Origin: a virus
Length of the DNA stretch: 46,672 bases
Strand: one strand, 5' to 3'
Virus record (IMG/VR): IMGVR_UViG_3300043409_000254
Coordinates: 1-46,672 of that record
Shown here: piece after piece, positions 7,754 through 17,376 of the stretch
Layout of the letters: every line of letters begins with the position of its first letter
Position numbering within the stretch: the stretch's first letter is position 1
Notes under the pieces: model-generated
The model's input: only the letters and a program-made list of their open reading frames with translations
Told to the model about the DNA's origin: nothing
Databases searched by the model: none
Program-made: the position numbers and the translations under genes

Positions 7754-9160
7754 ATGGCATTCCTAATGACCGATGTCGCTGCTGGTAGCACTGCTGCTAG
7801 ACAGATGCAACAGAATGTTTATGGTGCTCAATACGACCAACAGAACATTGATGCTGCTGCTCAAAAAACACAACTAGACCTACAACAAGAACAAGCTAAC
7901 ATTGAGAAGACTAAGCTTGTTAATCTAGTTACTAATACTAACTTTAAAGCTGCTGAACAATCTAAAACTAAGCTACAACAACTAACAGCTTCTCCTGAAT
8001 TTATAGCTGCTAATGATCAAAGTAAACTTAGGCTAGCTGCTGCTATTCAATTTCAATCTGGTGACATAACTAATGGTGTCAACACTTTAGATGCAGTTGG
8101 AAAATTAGAAATGAAAGAGGTCTTAAAAAATCTCAAACAACAAGAGGTTACTCGAAATGTTATTGGTAACGCTTATGCTACTATAAAGAATGCTAGTACT
8201 GAAAGCAGTAGGACAGGAACACAAGCGGGAGAAGAAACAACTCCATTTCAATCTTTAATAGATAATCTTCCTACAGAAACAAAAGAACTTATTAAAAAAG
8301 AAATACCAAAGTTCTTTGAACAAACAGATCAGAAGCTTCAGAAAATGCAGCTTGAACAACTTCATTTGAACGCATCAGGTCAAAACAATGCTGCTACAAA
8401 TGAAACTCGTCTTGAAATAGCAAGAATATCAGATCAATGGCGCGAAAGAAATAACGCTACTGAACTTCAAATAGCTGAACTACGAAGAGCTAAAGGTAGT
8501 GGCTCAGATGCCGAAGATCGTAAAGCAGAACGTCAATACAATACCTCACTAAGAATTGCTCGTAATGTTAACAATGAGTCCAAAGAAAAAATAGAACTAG
8601 CAAGAGCAGCTTGGGAAAAAGCAGCAGTTGTAGATCGAGCAGAAGTTTGGTGGAGAAGTGGTTCTAATGAAACTCGTGCTAAAACTCGTGAAGATAAAGA
8701 TGAACTTGATTCAACTATAGCTTGGAATAAATACCAAGATCTTAAGAGAGAAGCTGTTCAAAAAAGAATAGCTGCTATAGAAATGATGCCTGAAGGACCA
8801 CAAAAAAACAGGCTTCTCACAGGTTTAGACAACGAGTTTGCAACTACTTTTAAGAACGCACCAACAGAAGCTGATGAAAAAGCTAGTAAGGTTAAACCTA
8901 CTTCTATTCCTCTAGCAGAAAGTGCTGCTCCTTCTGCTAGCGCAGCTAAACCTATTGTTAGGCCTGCTGGTCCTAAAAGTGTTATAGATACTACTGGTAC
9001 AGACCCTAATACTGGACTACCAAAAGACACTGGTCTTAAACAAAGAGTAGAAGCTAGTGGTCAAAAGTATGAACCCACTAAGTTTGATTATCGAGTACTA
9101 CCTGACGGAAGTGTTCAACGTAAGGTACCTGACGAAACTGTTCAACGTAAGGTTAAATAA
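7754..9160 (+). CDS. Ejection protein, coiled-coil, position of P22 gp20
   Basis: 468 residues, close to the 471 of P22 gp20, and lying between the gp7-position and gp16-position genes. Nearly all of it is helical and Gln/Lys/Glu/Ala-rich (AAQKTQLDLQQEQANIEKTKLVNLV, EQLHLNASGQNNAATNETRLEIARISDQWRERNN, RKAERQYNTSLRIARN), which fits a long coiled-coil internal protein that forms part of the trans-envelope conduit. The last 90 residues are Pro/Ser/Thr-rich and probably disordered, with a duplicated VQRKVPDETVQRKVK end. Assignment rests on position, length and composition. Confidence 0.65.
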   Translation: MAFLMTDVAAGSTAARQMQQNVYGAQYDQQNIDAAAQKTQLDLQQEQANIEKTKLVNLVTNTNFKAAEQSKTKLQQLTASPEFIAANDQSKLRLAAAIQFQSGDITNGVNTLDAVGKLEMKEVLKNLKQQEVTRNVIGNAYATIKNASTESSRTGTQAGEETTPFQSLIDNLPTETKELIKKEIPKFFEQTDQKLQKMQLEQLHLNASGQNNAATNETRLEIARISDQWRERNNATELQIAELRRAKGSGSDAEDRKAERQYNTSLRIARNVNNESKEKIELARAAWEKAAVVDRAEVWWRSGSNETRAKTREDKDELDSTIAWNKYQDLKREAVQKRIAAIEMMPEGPQKNRLLTGLDNEFATTFKNAPTEADEKASKVKPTSIPLAESAAPSASAAKPIVRPAGPKSVIDTTGTDPNTGLPKDTGLKQRVEASGQKYEPTKFDYRVLPDGSVQRKVPDETVQRKVK

Positions 9161-9162
9161 TT

Positions 9163-12100
9163 ATGGCTGCTGATACCGGTGGTTGGGAAACTATTGTTCC
9201 TAGTAGCAAAACTGCACCTACATCTAAAGCAGCAGATGAGGGATGGGAAACTATTGTTGATGCTTCTATTAAGAAACCTGCTACAGAATCAAGTATAGAC
9301 TGGAAGAACATAGGTCGTACTAGTGTTGAAACTGTGCCTGCTGCTACTGCTGGTCTTACTGGCTTTGGTGCTGGTATGGTTGCTGGTGCTAAATTATCTA
9401 CTGTAATTGCTCCTCTTACTGGTCCTCTAGCTCCTATTACTGCTGGTGTACTTACGTTTGGTGGTGGTCTTGGTGGTGCTTTTTTAGCTTCTGGTGCTGC
9501 TCAAAAAGTTACTGATTTGATGCACGAAGCATTTGCTCCAGAAGATTACAAGTCTCGTCAAGTTCAGAAAGCTGCTAATCCTTACGGAACATTTGCTGCT
9601 CAGACCTTAACTAATCTTGCTGGGATGTCACCTAAGACTATCCCTGAAGTAGCTGGCAAAGTATTTACCAAGCCTCTAGTCCAACGTGGTGTATCCGCTG
9701 GACTCACTGGCAGTATTGAAGCTGGTTCTGAGTATGCTACTGAAGGAAAAATAAATCCCATTAAAGTACTTGCTGCTACTGCAGCAGGTGGAGCTATGCC
9801 AGGGTTTAATCCTTTTGGTAGAAAAGCTTTTGAAGCTGGTGAAAGTGCTGCTAGAGCTGTGCTTCCTAAGACATCTGCACGTAGTACTAATCAACCACCA
9901 CCTCCACCACCGGATCAACCACCTCCTGGAGCTACTCCAGAAGAGAAGGCACAGTTCCTTAAGAACCTACAAGAAGCTAAAGCTCAAAGGGATAGCACTA
10001 GACCTCTTGTTGAAACTGCTATTAGGAACAAAGAGACCGGTGAGATTGAACGCATGGGTCCAAAGCATGACCCACAACGTATAGCCGATACTAGTGCTAC
10101 TTCCCCCCCAGAAAAAGGGGTTGTTCGTATGTACCGTGGAGAAGGTGCAAATAATGCTGGACAATCTGTAGTTGGTGGAGAATGGTTTACTACTGACATA
10201 AACAAAGCTCGTCGTTTTGGCAACCTGTCTTACGTTGATATTGCTAATACTCCTGATGACTTTACGGGCGTTGTGCAAGGACACAACGGTAAAGACGAAT
10301 ATATTCTTTCAGAAAGATTACGCAAAAGAGCACAAAGTTTTAAAGAAGAAGCTACCCATGATCAAGGTTTTGTAGATGATGCTGGTAATTTTTTAAATCG
10401 TCAACAAGCTGCTGATCGTGCTGTAATTACTAAACAAATTCCTACTGAAGAATACACTTACAAAGAAGTATCTGTTAAAAGTAAAACAGTAGAGTCTATT
10501 ACTGAAGATCTTAAAAATTTACAAGAACAACTTAGCAGTGCAGAAAGGTCTGATGCTTATGACACTGCTGCTGATATTAGAAAAGAAATAAAAGAACTTG
10601 AAAGTAAACTAGAACTTGTTAAAGAATATGGACCAACACTTGAAAAAGAAAGAGATGTTACTAGTACTAGAGCTAAATTAGAACGCCCTGAATATGGATT
10701 AAAAAGTAGTGACCTCCGTAAAGCTGGTGATGAACGTTTTGAACTAACTGGTAAACGTCCGGTTACTCTTAGAGACACTACTCCACCTAGGTATCTTTAT
10801 CACGGTACTAGAGCTGATGTAGAACAAATGATTACCCCTAACGGGGATCTTGTTCTTATGCCATCTAGTAACTTTGGTGGTAAGACAACTAGCTTTTCAA
10901 TGACCCACAACCTAGACGTAGCAACTGATTACGCTACTCGTGTTAAAGGTGGTGGTCCTGATGGTTTTACATTTAAAAATTCTAAGATCATTAAGATTCA
11001 TTCTGATGCCCTACCTGAAGGTGTAAGTCGTGAAAGTGGTGAAGAATGGGCACTCAACACTGACAAACCTACAGTTATTCCCAAAGGTAAGTTTGAGATT
11101 ATTGAACATCCACTTAGTGGAAAAGAACTTGGAGAAAATCCAAAGTACACAATACGTGAATATATCAATGACAACTATAGTGAATTAGAACAAGAGTCGT
11201 TGTATGCTAGTGGAGAACCAGCAGAAAACCCTGTTTTTATGGAAGGGTATTTAGAGACTGCTTGGTCAGAGCAACCTGAAAAACTTGCTAAACACTACGA
11301 ACTATCTAAAAAAGAAGCAGAAGAAAAAACTAGATTAAAAGAAATTGTAGAGCTACGAGCTACAGGTCTTTATGAAGAACCTGCTGTTGAATGGGGTAAA
11401 GTTAAAGAACCTAAAGAAACTTTAGTTGAACCTACACCAGAAGTAGATCGCACTACAACTAATCCTCGTGACGTTAAGGATGCACAAGAATTCTTTGAAA
11501 TCTCACAAGAGATCTTTGAGAAGCATGGTGAAGTAGAAGCTGTTAAATTCTTTGAAGGTTACCAAGAATACAAAAAGACTTGGTTAGAACCCATCAGTGA
11601 AACTGAAAAGTATGTTGGTATCAACATAAGAAATAAACAAGCCAATGAACGGATCATTCACAACGAAAAAGAAGAAATACTTAAAGGCATCCCTGATGCT
11701 GATCGTCGTGTAGCTGTTGCTGAAGCTATTGACAAGGGTGACTTGTCTGGTCTTAGCAAAGAAGAAATAGCTATTGCTAATAAATACCAAGATCTTGTTA
11801 AAGACATTGGTGATCGTGCTGTTAAAGAAGGCGTAGTTAAAGGTCTTTTGGACAACTACGTATCACACATTCTTGATTGGGTAGGTGCTCCCAAGGGTGC
11901 TCGTGAACAGTTTATAAATGAGATCTTTGGTAAGGGTGCTAGTGATCCCTCTATGAGGGGTATGGATGTTACTAGTAAATTTGCTAAAGAACGTAAGCTA
12001 CCTACCTTTGAACAACTAGAAGCTTGGCTTGACACTGTTAACGAACGCATAGCTGCTTCAGGTAAGACCGACTGGAGACTTAAACTTAAAACCAAAGACA

Positions 12101-13773
12101 TTGCAGAAATCTACAAAGAATATGCCTTGTCAATGGAAAAAGCTATTGAGAACAAGAAGCTTGTAGATAGTCTTAAACAAGTGCGTAACGTTGCTGGTGA
12201 ATCCACAATTAAGGAAGTCAACAAAGACAATCCTATGCCTTATGGTTGGGAGATGATGAACATCCCTCAATTCTCTGGTTATGCTGTACACCCAGACATG
12301 ATGCCAGCTTTGAAGTTTGTTTTTGATGCTGGTCCTGGTGACCTCATGAAAGCTTTGGGGTATATTTCTCAACTGTCTAAACGTATGAACGTTATTGGCA
12401 GTTTTTTCCATGCTAAGTCTTTGATGGAAGTTATGAGTAGTGCTCAGATACCTATCTGGACACCACTTAAAGAAGCTATCGTATTGCCTTTAGTTGAGAA
12501 GGGTGTTAAAGCTCTTACCGGAAAAGACCTTCAACTGTCTGCTGTATCTAAAGCAGTTGAACAATTTAAAAAAGGTGGTGTAGGAACAAACGTAGACAGG
12601 TGGATTAGACAAGATGGTCTTGTTCTAGAAATGCCTGAAGATGTTGCACAAGGAGTTATTACTTCTATTGGTAAGTTTGCTGACTCAATGATTGGTAAAT
12701 ACGGTCCTAAGACTAGAGTGCTTGAAAAGTCTTTGTCTGTTGTTGAAAAATACACTCTAGGTTTGTTTGATAAATACACTTGGGATTACTTGCACACTGG
12801 TGGCAAGATTATGGTTGCTGATGCTTATCTAGATAAAGCTCGTATGAAAGCTTTTGAAGAAGGTAGACCATTTGATGAGGCACAGCAACGTAAAGAGATT
12901 GCTAGGTTTGTTAACGATAGCTTTGGTGGTATAAATTGGTTTGATGCTGCTACTCAAACTAGGACTGAACTAGGTAAAAGAATAGCTATGGCAGCATATA
13001 GTCCTGCTGGTCGTAGAAGTCTTCAGTTGGCTTTATTTGCTCCTGATTGGACTATATCTACTGTCCGTGCTTTTACTGCTGCTTTACCTAAACAACTCAA
13101 CCCTACTAAGTGGCAACCAGTAGAAGGCATCAAGGGTATGATGACACCCACTACAAAAGCAGACTACGCTAGGTTGTATCAATTCAAGACTGCTTTGACG
13201 TACTTTACTTTGATCAATGCCATTAACTTGATGACTGCCAATCGTCCTGTTTGGGAGAACAAAGATCCTACCCGGATAGAGTGGCCTGATGGTACATCCA
13301 TGCAAGCTATGAAGCACGCTATGGAACCGTATCACTGGATGATGGACCCAGATAAAACACTTTCTAACAAGCTTGGGTTTATTCCTAAAGCTACTGTTGT
13401 TGGTATTGGTGGTATTGAGTACGCTAGTCCTAGTGCTCAAAAACTAGTTGATCCTAGTGCTTTGGGTAGACTTAAAGCTGTTGCTAGTATGTTCTTACCT
13501 TTCCAAGCTTCTGCTGCTATAGCTGCTCCTCCAGGAGAAGGTACTAAGAGAGCGGTACTAGGAACAATGGGCTTCCCTGTTTATGGTGCTACAGCAGAAC
13601 AAAAGAAAACAGCTAGAGCAGAACGAGAACTAATTCTTAAAGAAAACTCTTGGAAGTACCATGAGAAAGAAATAAAAAGGGGTAGAGAAGAGCCTTCTGC
13701 AAAACATGATCAAATTAAAAGATCTTTGGAACGTAGTAGAAAAAAACTTGAAGAACAAAAAGGTGAGAAATGA
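9163..13773 (+). CDS. Giant ejection (internal virion) protein with ADP-ribosyltransferase-like segments
   Basis: 1536 residues, the largest gene, in the place of P22 gp16 (609 residues). In order: residues 55-115 are a Gly/Ala-rich hydrophobic stretch; a poly-proline linker lies near 245-260. Residues about 320-385 read YRG (R325), GEWFTTDINKARRFG (339-353), then DEYIL (E379), like the R-S-E class of ADP-ribosyltransferase folds. Residues about 543-640 read YHGT (H547), SFSMT, ATDYATR (Y590) and GEEW (E627/E628), like the H-Y-E class. Charged coiled coil occupies 460-520 and 740-900. The C-terminal 500 residues (FVNDSFGGINWFDAAT, LALFAPDWTISTVRAFTA) match a domain found in large polyvalent phage proteins (LPD38-type). 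The transferase calls are by eye only. Confidence 0.7.
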   Translation: MAADTGGWETIVPSSKTAPTSKAADEGWETIVDASIKKPATESSIDWKNIGRTSVETVPAATAGLTGFGAGMVAGAKLSTVIAPLTGPLAPITAGVLTFGGGLGGAFLASGAAQKVTDLMHEAFAPEDYKSRQVQKAANPYGTFAAQTLTNLAGMSPKTIPEVAGKVFTKPLVQRGVSAGLTGSIEAGSEYATEGKINPIKVLAATAAGGAMPGFNPFGRKAFEAGESAARAVLPKTSARSTNQPPPPPPDQPPPGATPEEKAQFLKNLQEAKAQRDSTRPLVETAIRNKETGEIERMGPKHDPQRIADTSATSPPEKGVVRMYRGEGANNAGQSVVGGEWFTTDINKARRFGNLSYVDIANTPDDFTGVVQGHNGKDEYILSERLRKRAQSFKEEATHDQGFVDDAGNFLNRQQAADRAVITKQIPTEEYTYKEVSVKSKTVESITEDLKNLQEQLSSAERSDAYDTAADIRKEIKELESKLELVKEYGPTLEKERDVTSTRAKLERPEYGLKSSDLRKAGDERFELTGKRPVTLRDTTPPRYLYHGTRADVEQMITPNGDLVLMPSSNFGGKTTSFSMTHNLDVATDYATRVKGGGPDGFTFKNSKIIKIHSDALPEGVSRESGEEWALNTDKPTVIPKGKFEIIEHPLSGKELGENPKYTIREYINDNYSELEQESLYASGEPAENPVFMEGYLETAWSEQPEKLAKHYELSKKEAEEKTRLKEIVELRATGLYEEPAVEWGKVKEPKETLVEPTPEVDRTTTNPRDVKDAQEFFEISQEIFEKHGEVEAVKFFEGYQEYKKTWLEPISETEKYVGINIRNKQANERIIHNEKEEILKGIPDADRRVAVAEAIDKGDLSGLSKEEIAIANKYQDLVKDIGDRAVKEGVVKGLLDNYVSHILDWVGAPKGAREQFINEIFGKGASDPSMRGMDVTSKFAKERKLPTFEQLEAWLDTVNERIAASGKTDWRLKLKTKDIAEIYKEYALSMEKAIENKKLVDSLKQVRNVAGESTIKEVNKDNPMPYGWEMMNIPQFSGYAVHPDMMPALKFVFDAGPGDLMKALGYISQLSKRMNVIGSFFHAKSLMEVMSSAQIPIWTPLKEAIVLPLVEKGVKALTGKDLQLSAVSKAVEQFKKGGVGTNVDRWIRQDGLVLEMPEDVAQGVITSIGKFADSMIGKYGPKTRVLEKSLSVVEKYTLGLFDKYTWDYLHTGGKIMVADAYLDKARMKAFEEGRPFDEAQQRKEIARFVNDSFGGINWFDAATQTRTELGKRIAMAAYSPAGRRSLQLALFAPDWTISTVRAFTAALPKQLNPTKWQPVEGIKGMMTPTTKADYARLYQFKTALTYFTLINAINLMTANRPVWENKDPTRIEWPDGTSMQAMKHAMEPYHWMMDPDKTLSNKLGFIPKATVVGIGGIEYASPSAQKLVDPSALGRLKAVASMFLPFQASAAIAAPPGEGTKRAVLGTMGFPVYGATAEQKKTARAERELILKENSWKYHEKEIKRGREEPSAKHDQIKRSLERSRKKLEEQKGEK

Positions 13774-14537
13774 ACCTAAACACACCTATCCCTCAAGATA
13801 AAATTGAAGAGTCTTTTGTTTGGAGAGATTGGTTTCAAAGACTTAGCAATAAAGTCTTTGGGAACATGGCTGACCAGAACTCTAATGATGTGTCTATTAC
13901 TGGAGGTAGCATCAAGGTAGATTCACTAGCTGTTACTAGTGGTAAAGATGGTCAGCTTCTGATAGGTAGGACATCAGACCACAAGTTTGTTCCCTCTTAT
14001 CTTACTGCTGGTACTGGTGTATCCATAGCTACTGGACCATCAACTATTATTATTTCTCAGTCTAGTACAACTACTAAGTCTTATGGTTCTTTTTATGACA
14101 CTACTACACAGACTGCTGTAGCTCTTACAGTCACATCAATTACATTCAACTCAACAGATTTATCGAGCAACGTATCTATTGGGTCTCCAACATCTAGAAT
14201 TGTTGTGTCTAAAGCAGGAACTTACAACATTCAATTTAGCGCACAAATATCAAATCCTTCTGCTTCAATTGACGATGTAACTATATGGATTCGGAAGAAT
14301 GGTGTAAATTTATCCAACTCTGCTGGTATTGTTGGAGCACCACCAAAACATGGTGCAATCAATGGGCACACTATTATTGGATGGAACTACGTTCTACAAG
14401 CTGCTGCCAATGATTATTTTGAGTTGTATTGGATTACTGATAGCGGTACAACTCAAATCTTGACTTATCCTGCATCTGCAACGTCTCCAATACATCCTCA
14501 AGCACCATCCATGATTCTTACTGTACAACAAATATGA
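13770..14537 (+). CDS. Virion fibre-type protein with C1q/TNF-like C-terminal domain
   Basis: 255 residues; the ATG overlaps the stop of the giant ejection protein (ATGA), which suggests coupled translation. The N terminus (IPQDKIEESFVWRDWFQRLSNKVFGNM) is helical and resembles the virion-binding start of podovirus fibre or needle-type proteins. Residues about 60-100 are short beta repeats (TAGTGVSIATGPSTIIISQ). The C-terminal 130 residues look like a jelly-roll of C1q/TNF type: SKAGTYNIQFSAQIS, VTIWIRKNG and QAAANDYFELYWI. A trimeric tail-needle knob or a short fibre is plausible; P22 gp26 and its relatives have similar builds. Confidence 0.65.
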   Translation: MNLNTPIPQDKIEESFVWRDWFQRLSNKVFGNMADQNSNDVSITGGSIKVDSLAVTSGKDGQLLIGRTSDHKFVPSYLTAGTGVSIATGPSTIIISQSSTTTKSYGSFYDTTTQTAVALTVTSITFNSTDLSSNVSIGSPTSRIVVSKAGTYNIQFSAQISNPSASIDDVTIWIRKNGVNLSNSAGIVGAPPKHGAINGHTIIGWNYVLQAAANDYFELYWITDSGTTQILTYPASATSPIHPQAPSMILTVQQI

Positions 14538-14995
14538 ACTTCTCTGGCACTGGTCTGTCCCTACTTAAAACTCTAGAGGGCTTTAAGGGTAAACCCTACC
14601 CTGACTCTGGAGGTAAAATGACTGTTGGCTATGGTCATTTGATTGTTAAAGGAGATGGTGTATCTATAGACAACACTATTGACCAAGTTAAAGCTACTGA
14701 GCTTCTAACTAAGGATGTACAGAACGCTGTAACTTGTGTAAGCAATTGTGTTACTAGTACCATTAACCAAAATCAGTTTGATGCCTTGGTAATCTTTGCT
14801 TACAACGTAGGTAACTATGCTCTACAAAACTCTACTTTGTTAGCTAAGCTTAATGCTGGTGATGTAGAAGCTGCTAGTAAACAATTTCTTGTGTGGAACA
14901 AAGTAAAGTTTAAAGGTGCTTTTTTAGAAGTTGCTGGTCTTACTAATCGCAGGCTTGCTGAACAGAAGCTCTTTAACACTCCTGTAGGAGTTTAA
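14534..14995 (+). CDS. Endolysin, T4-type lysozyme (GH24 muramidase)
   Basis: 153 residues. The catalytic triad is visible with T4 lysozyme spacing: E15 in LEGF, D24 in YPDSGG and T30 in MTVGYGH (nine and six residues apart, as E11/D20/T26 in T4). Further family segments are NQNQFDALVIFAYNVG and LTNRRLAEQKLF. It cleaves the glycan of peptidoglycan at lysis. There is no signal peptide or signal-arrest-release helix, so release to the periplasm should depend on the holin encoded next door. The start overlaps the previous stop by four bases. Confidence 0.93.
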   Translation: MNFSGTGLSLLKTLEGFKGKPYPDSGGKMTVGYGHLIVKGDGVSIDNTIDQVKATELLTKDVQNAVTCVSNCVTSTINQNQFDALVIFAYNVGNYALQNSTLLAKLNAGDVEAASKQFLVWNKVKFKGAFLEVAGLTNRRLAEQKLFNTPVGV

Positions 14996-14996
14996 G

Positions 14997-15389
14997 ATGG
15001 GACTTGATGCCACTGGTCTAAGTGCTATCTCTGATCTTGCTGGTACAGTTATCAACAAGATATGGCCTGACAAAAGTGAAGCTGAAAAACAACAACTAGC
15101 TGCTGCTGTTATGGTTGTTCAAGGACAACTAGACATCAACAAGGTTGAAGCTAGTAATCCTAGTGTGTTTGTATCCGGTTGGAGACCTGCTCTTGGTTGG
15201 ATATGCGGTGCTGCTTGTGCTTGGAACTGGATTGGTCTTCCTATTTTTAAGGTTGCTTTAGCTTTTACTGCTTATAAAATAGAAGTATCACCAGCTAATA
15301 TGACTGAGATGATGCCTATTCTTATGGGTATGTTAGGTTTAGGTGGACTAAGAACACTAGAAAAAATAAACAACGTAGCTGCTAAGTAA
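14997..15389 (+). CDS. Holin, 3-TM type
   Basis: 130 residues. The pattern of an amphipathic N terminus (SAISDLAGTVINKIWPDKSEAEKQQLAAA), a charged helix, then WRPALGWICGAACAWNWIGLPIF, VALAFTAYKIE and MMPILMGMLGLGGLRTLEKI is that of the 3-TM holin family first named from gene transfer agents. It begins one base after the lysozyme stop and is the last gene of the rightward arm, just before the terminator. It would make the lesions that let the lysozyme reach the cell wall. Confidence 0.88.
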   Translation: MGLDATGLSAISDLAGTVINKIWPDKSEAEKQQLAAAVMVVQGQLDINKVEASNPSVFVSGWRPALGWICGAACAWNWIGLPIFKVALAFTAYKIEVSPANMTEMMPILMGMLGLGGLRTLEKINNVAAK

Positions 15390-15394
15390 TAACA

Positions 15395-15430
15395 TAAAAA
15401 AGCCCCTTAATAGGGGCTTCTTACTTTTAG
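15395..15430. terminator. Bidirectional intrinsic terminator between converging arms
   Basis: Perfect 7-bp stem, AAGCCCC (15400-15406) with GGGGCTT (15413-15419), and a six-base loop. Read leftward, the stem is followed by six U, a strong terminator for the ribonucleotide reductase transcript. Read rightward it is followed by CTTACTTTT, a weaker U tract for the lysis transcript. It lies exactly where the two long transcription units meet. Confidence 0.92.
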
Positions 15431-15443
15431 GAGTTGTTACTAG

Positions 15444-17099
15444 TTACACACCACAACTACCACCTTTACCACTGATGTCGCAGATGTCATGCTCTTCAAA
15501 GATGACACCCTTGTGCTTCATAGCTTCTTCGTAAGGGACTTCGGTTAGGGGTTGACCTCCACGACTTCCATCTGGATAGCATGTGAATCCGCGAAGCCTC
15601 GGAGCATACTTAGCAAGTATTGATGCAAACACTCCAACTGAACTTTCTTCGTTCCCTTTTGCATTCCACGAAGGAAGATTGATTGTGGATGAAATTGACA
15701 TGTCAACATAATCTTGTACGTCTGCTTGGAACTTAATTCGCTGCTCATAGTTATGACTTAATTTGTAGGCAGTATCAATCGACTCTGGGGCAAGATCATA
15801 TTCTTTGATAAGGAGGTCTGCGGTGGAGTCAACAACATATTCATATTTCCACTTTGTACCATCGGTGAGATAACGCCTTTTATAAGCGACAGAGAATAGT
15901 GGTTCAATTCCCGTTGTAGTACCTGCAAGGATTCCAATGCTCCCAGTGGGTGCAATTGCTCGATATGCTGCTGGACGAGACACAAACAATCTGTCACAGT
16001 GATTGTTGGCTGCTGATTCTGATCCATCTTTGTATTCCTTTAACCAAGTGTGTAGTTCTGGTGTTACTTCGTAGGAGCTTTTTCTTTTGAGGAGCCACTC
16101 GTGTATACCCATAAGGCCCAACCCGAGCCTTCGGTTCTTCTCTCTAACCTTATAGACTTTTTCGTAAGGGAGATCTGCTCGTAGTGTCCCGCAGGCAAGG
16201 AATTTACTTCCCAGTTCAACCACCGATTTGAACTCTTCCAGACTCTCAATATTGCCCATATTGATTGAGCCAAGATTGCATACGTCACTATCATCTTCAG
16301 ACGTAACCTCGGTGCAGGCATTTCTAAGCGTTTCATTTTGCTTATCTCCGAAGTTAAAGGAGAACCCTGGTTCACCAGTCTCCATTGCTTGACGAACATT
16401 CTGTAGGAAGATAGGGTTATTTGCTAGCCCACCTTCTAAAGAAGCATCATCGTAGTTGACACTAATGTTAGTCATGTCTAAAGGAGCATGAGCATTAAAG
16501 TCCTTCTCTTTAGCAGCCCTTACTTCTGGTGTCCAGTTCTTAGTAACAAGGAACTTATTAACGTCTGGATGTTGCCAATTAAGACTCGCGTAGATTGCCG
16601 AGCGTCTGCTGCCTCCTTGCATGACATTACGCCCGATTTCATTGATCGCATACATGAGTGGTATCGGACCAGAAGCTGTGCCTCCAGTTCGGCTAAGTGT
16701 TTTACCTGCTGCTCTAAGCCTTGAGTAATCAATTCCAATACCTCCACCAGTCATGAGGCAAGACATAGCTCGCCAAGTTACTGAAGACCACTCTTCCCGA
16801 GTGTCTTCTTCAGCACGAAGAAGATAACAATTGTTATATGCCTTGAAGGGTCTACCTGCGTAGTACAGGTATCGACCACCTGGAACAAACTTCATCTCTT
16901 TAATGTACTGTGCAAGTTGTTTACGGTCACTGTCTGACATCAACTTGTTACTAGTACCCCAACGAGTACCACAAACATCCTCTACCAACCTGTCAGCAAG
17001 CTGATCCCAGGTGTCACTAGGGTTCTGTGCGTACTTAAATCTAAAAATGTTAGCTGCAAAGCTAGTCTTAAAGCTACCGTCTATCGTCTTGGTCATCAT
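15444..17099 (-). CDS. nrdJ: Adenosylcobalamin-dependent (class II) ribonucleotide reductase
   Basis: 551 residues from the first of two tandem ATGs at 17099, eight bases after AAAGGA; an upstream GTG at 17105 is less likely. It reduces ribonucleotides to deoxyribonucleotides for phage DNA. Visible family marks are YNNCYLLRAEED, MTGGGIGIDYSRLR, GGSRRSA, the active-site loop NACTE followed by VCNLGSINM, and PTGSIGILAGTTTGIEPLFS. The tail ends DICDISGKGGSCGV, giving the C-terminal Cys pair, here spaced nine residues apart. There is no NrdB, NrdG or thioredoxin gene in the genome, which fits class II, where coenzyme B12 makes the radical. Last gene of the leftward arm. Confidence 0.88.
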   Translation of the reverse strand: MMTKTIDGSFKTSFAANIFRFKYAQNPSDTWDQLADRLVEDVCGTRWGTSNKLMSDSDRKQLAQYIKEMKFVPGGRYLYYAGRPFKAYNNCYLLRAEEDTREEWSSVTWRAMSCLMTGGGIGIDYSRLRAAGKTLSRTGGTASGPIPLMYAINEIGRNVMQGGSRRSAIYASLNWQHPDVNKFLVTKNWTPEVRAAKEKDFNAHAPLDMTNISVNYDDASLEGGLANNPIFLQNVRQAMETGEPGFSFNFGDKQNETLRNACTEVTSEDDSDVCNLGSINMGNIESLEEFKSVVELGSKFLACGTLRADLPYEKVYKVREKNRRLGLGLMGIHEWLLKRKSSYEVTPELHTWLKEYKDGSESAANNHCDRLFVSRPAAYRAIAPTGSIGILAGTTTGIEPLFSVAYKRRYLTDGTKWKYEYVVDSTADLLIKEYDLAPESIDTAYKLSHNYEQRIKFQADVQDYVDMSISSTINLPSWNAKGNEESSVGVFASILAKYAPRLRGFTCYPDGSRGGQPLTEVPYEEAMKHKGVIFEEHDICDISGKGGSCGV

Positions 17100-17253
17100 C
17101 AACACAATCCTTTTGTAAAAAGTCTTTATATTTCTTAGACTTTTTTATGTCTTCGGAGCTAAGGGAATGCTTTACCCTGTAGGTCTTTGTCTTCCAGTTA
17201 AAACCTCCTTCTGTTCCTTTGTTTTTGTGATCTTTCTTTTGTTTGATAGTCAT
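17074..17253 (-). CDS. Small charged hypothetical protein
   Basis: 59 residues from the ATG at 17253. Lys/Asp-rich, with GGFNWKTKTYRVKHSLSSEDIKKSKKYKDFLQKDCVDDDQDDRR-type composition: a basic N-terminal half and an acidic end. It overlaps the start of the reductase gene by 26 bases, so translation of the two may be coupled. No clear Shine-Dalgarno is seen and no family is recognised. Confidence 0.5.
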   Translation of the reverse strand: MTIKQKKDHKNKGTEGGFNWKTKTYRVKHSLSSEDIKKSKKYKDFLQKDCVDDDQDDRR

Positions 17254-17261
17254 GGTAGTGT

Positions 17262-17375
17262 CTAGCACAAAACAATGATCAACCCAATAACACACACTAG
17301 GATTAGTGCCCAAAGCAAGCTACTTCTAAAAGCAGATCGGTAGTACAACAAGTCTGCATCTTGTTCGTCACTCAT
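17262..17375 (-). CDS. 37-residue single-span membrane protein
   Basis: Short gene with ATG at 17375 preceded by AAAGGAG at a rather long distance. The product has a charged N terminus (MSDEQDADLLYYRSAFRSS) and one strong membrane helix at the C terminus (LLWALILVCVIGLIIVLC). The tight fit between its neighbours and the clean helix support it being real. Function unknown; small membrane proteins of this kind often act on host envelope or exclusion functions. Confidence 0.5.
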   Translation of the reverse strand: MSDEQDADLLYYRSAFRSSLLWALILVCVIGLIIVLC

Positions 17376-17376
17376 T

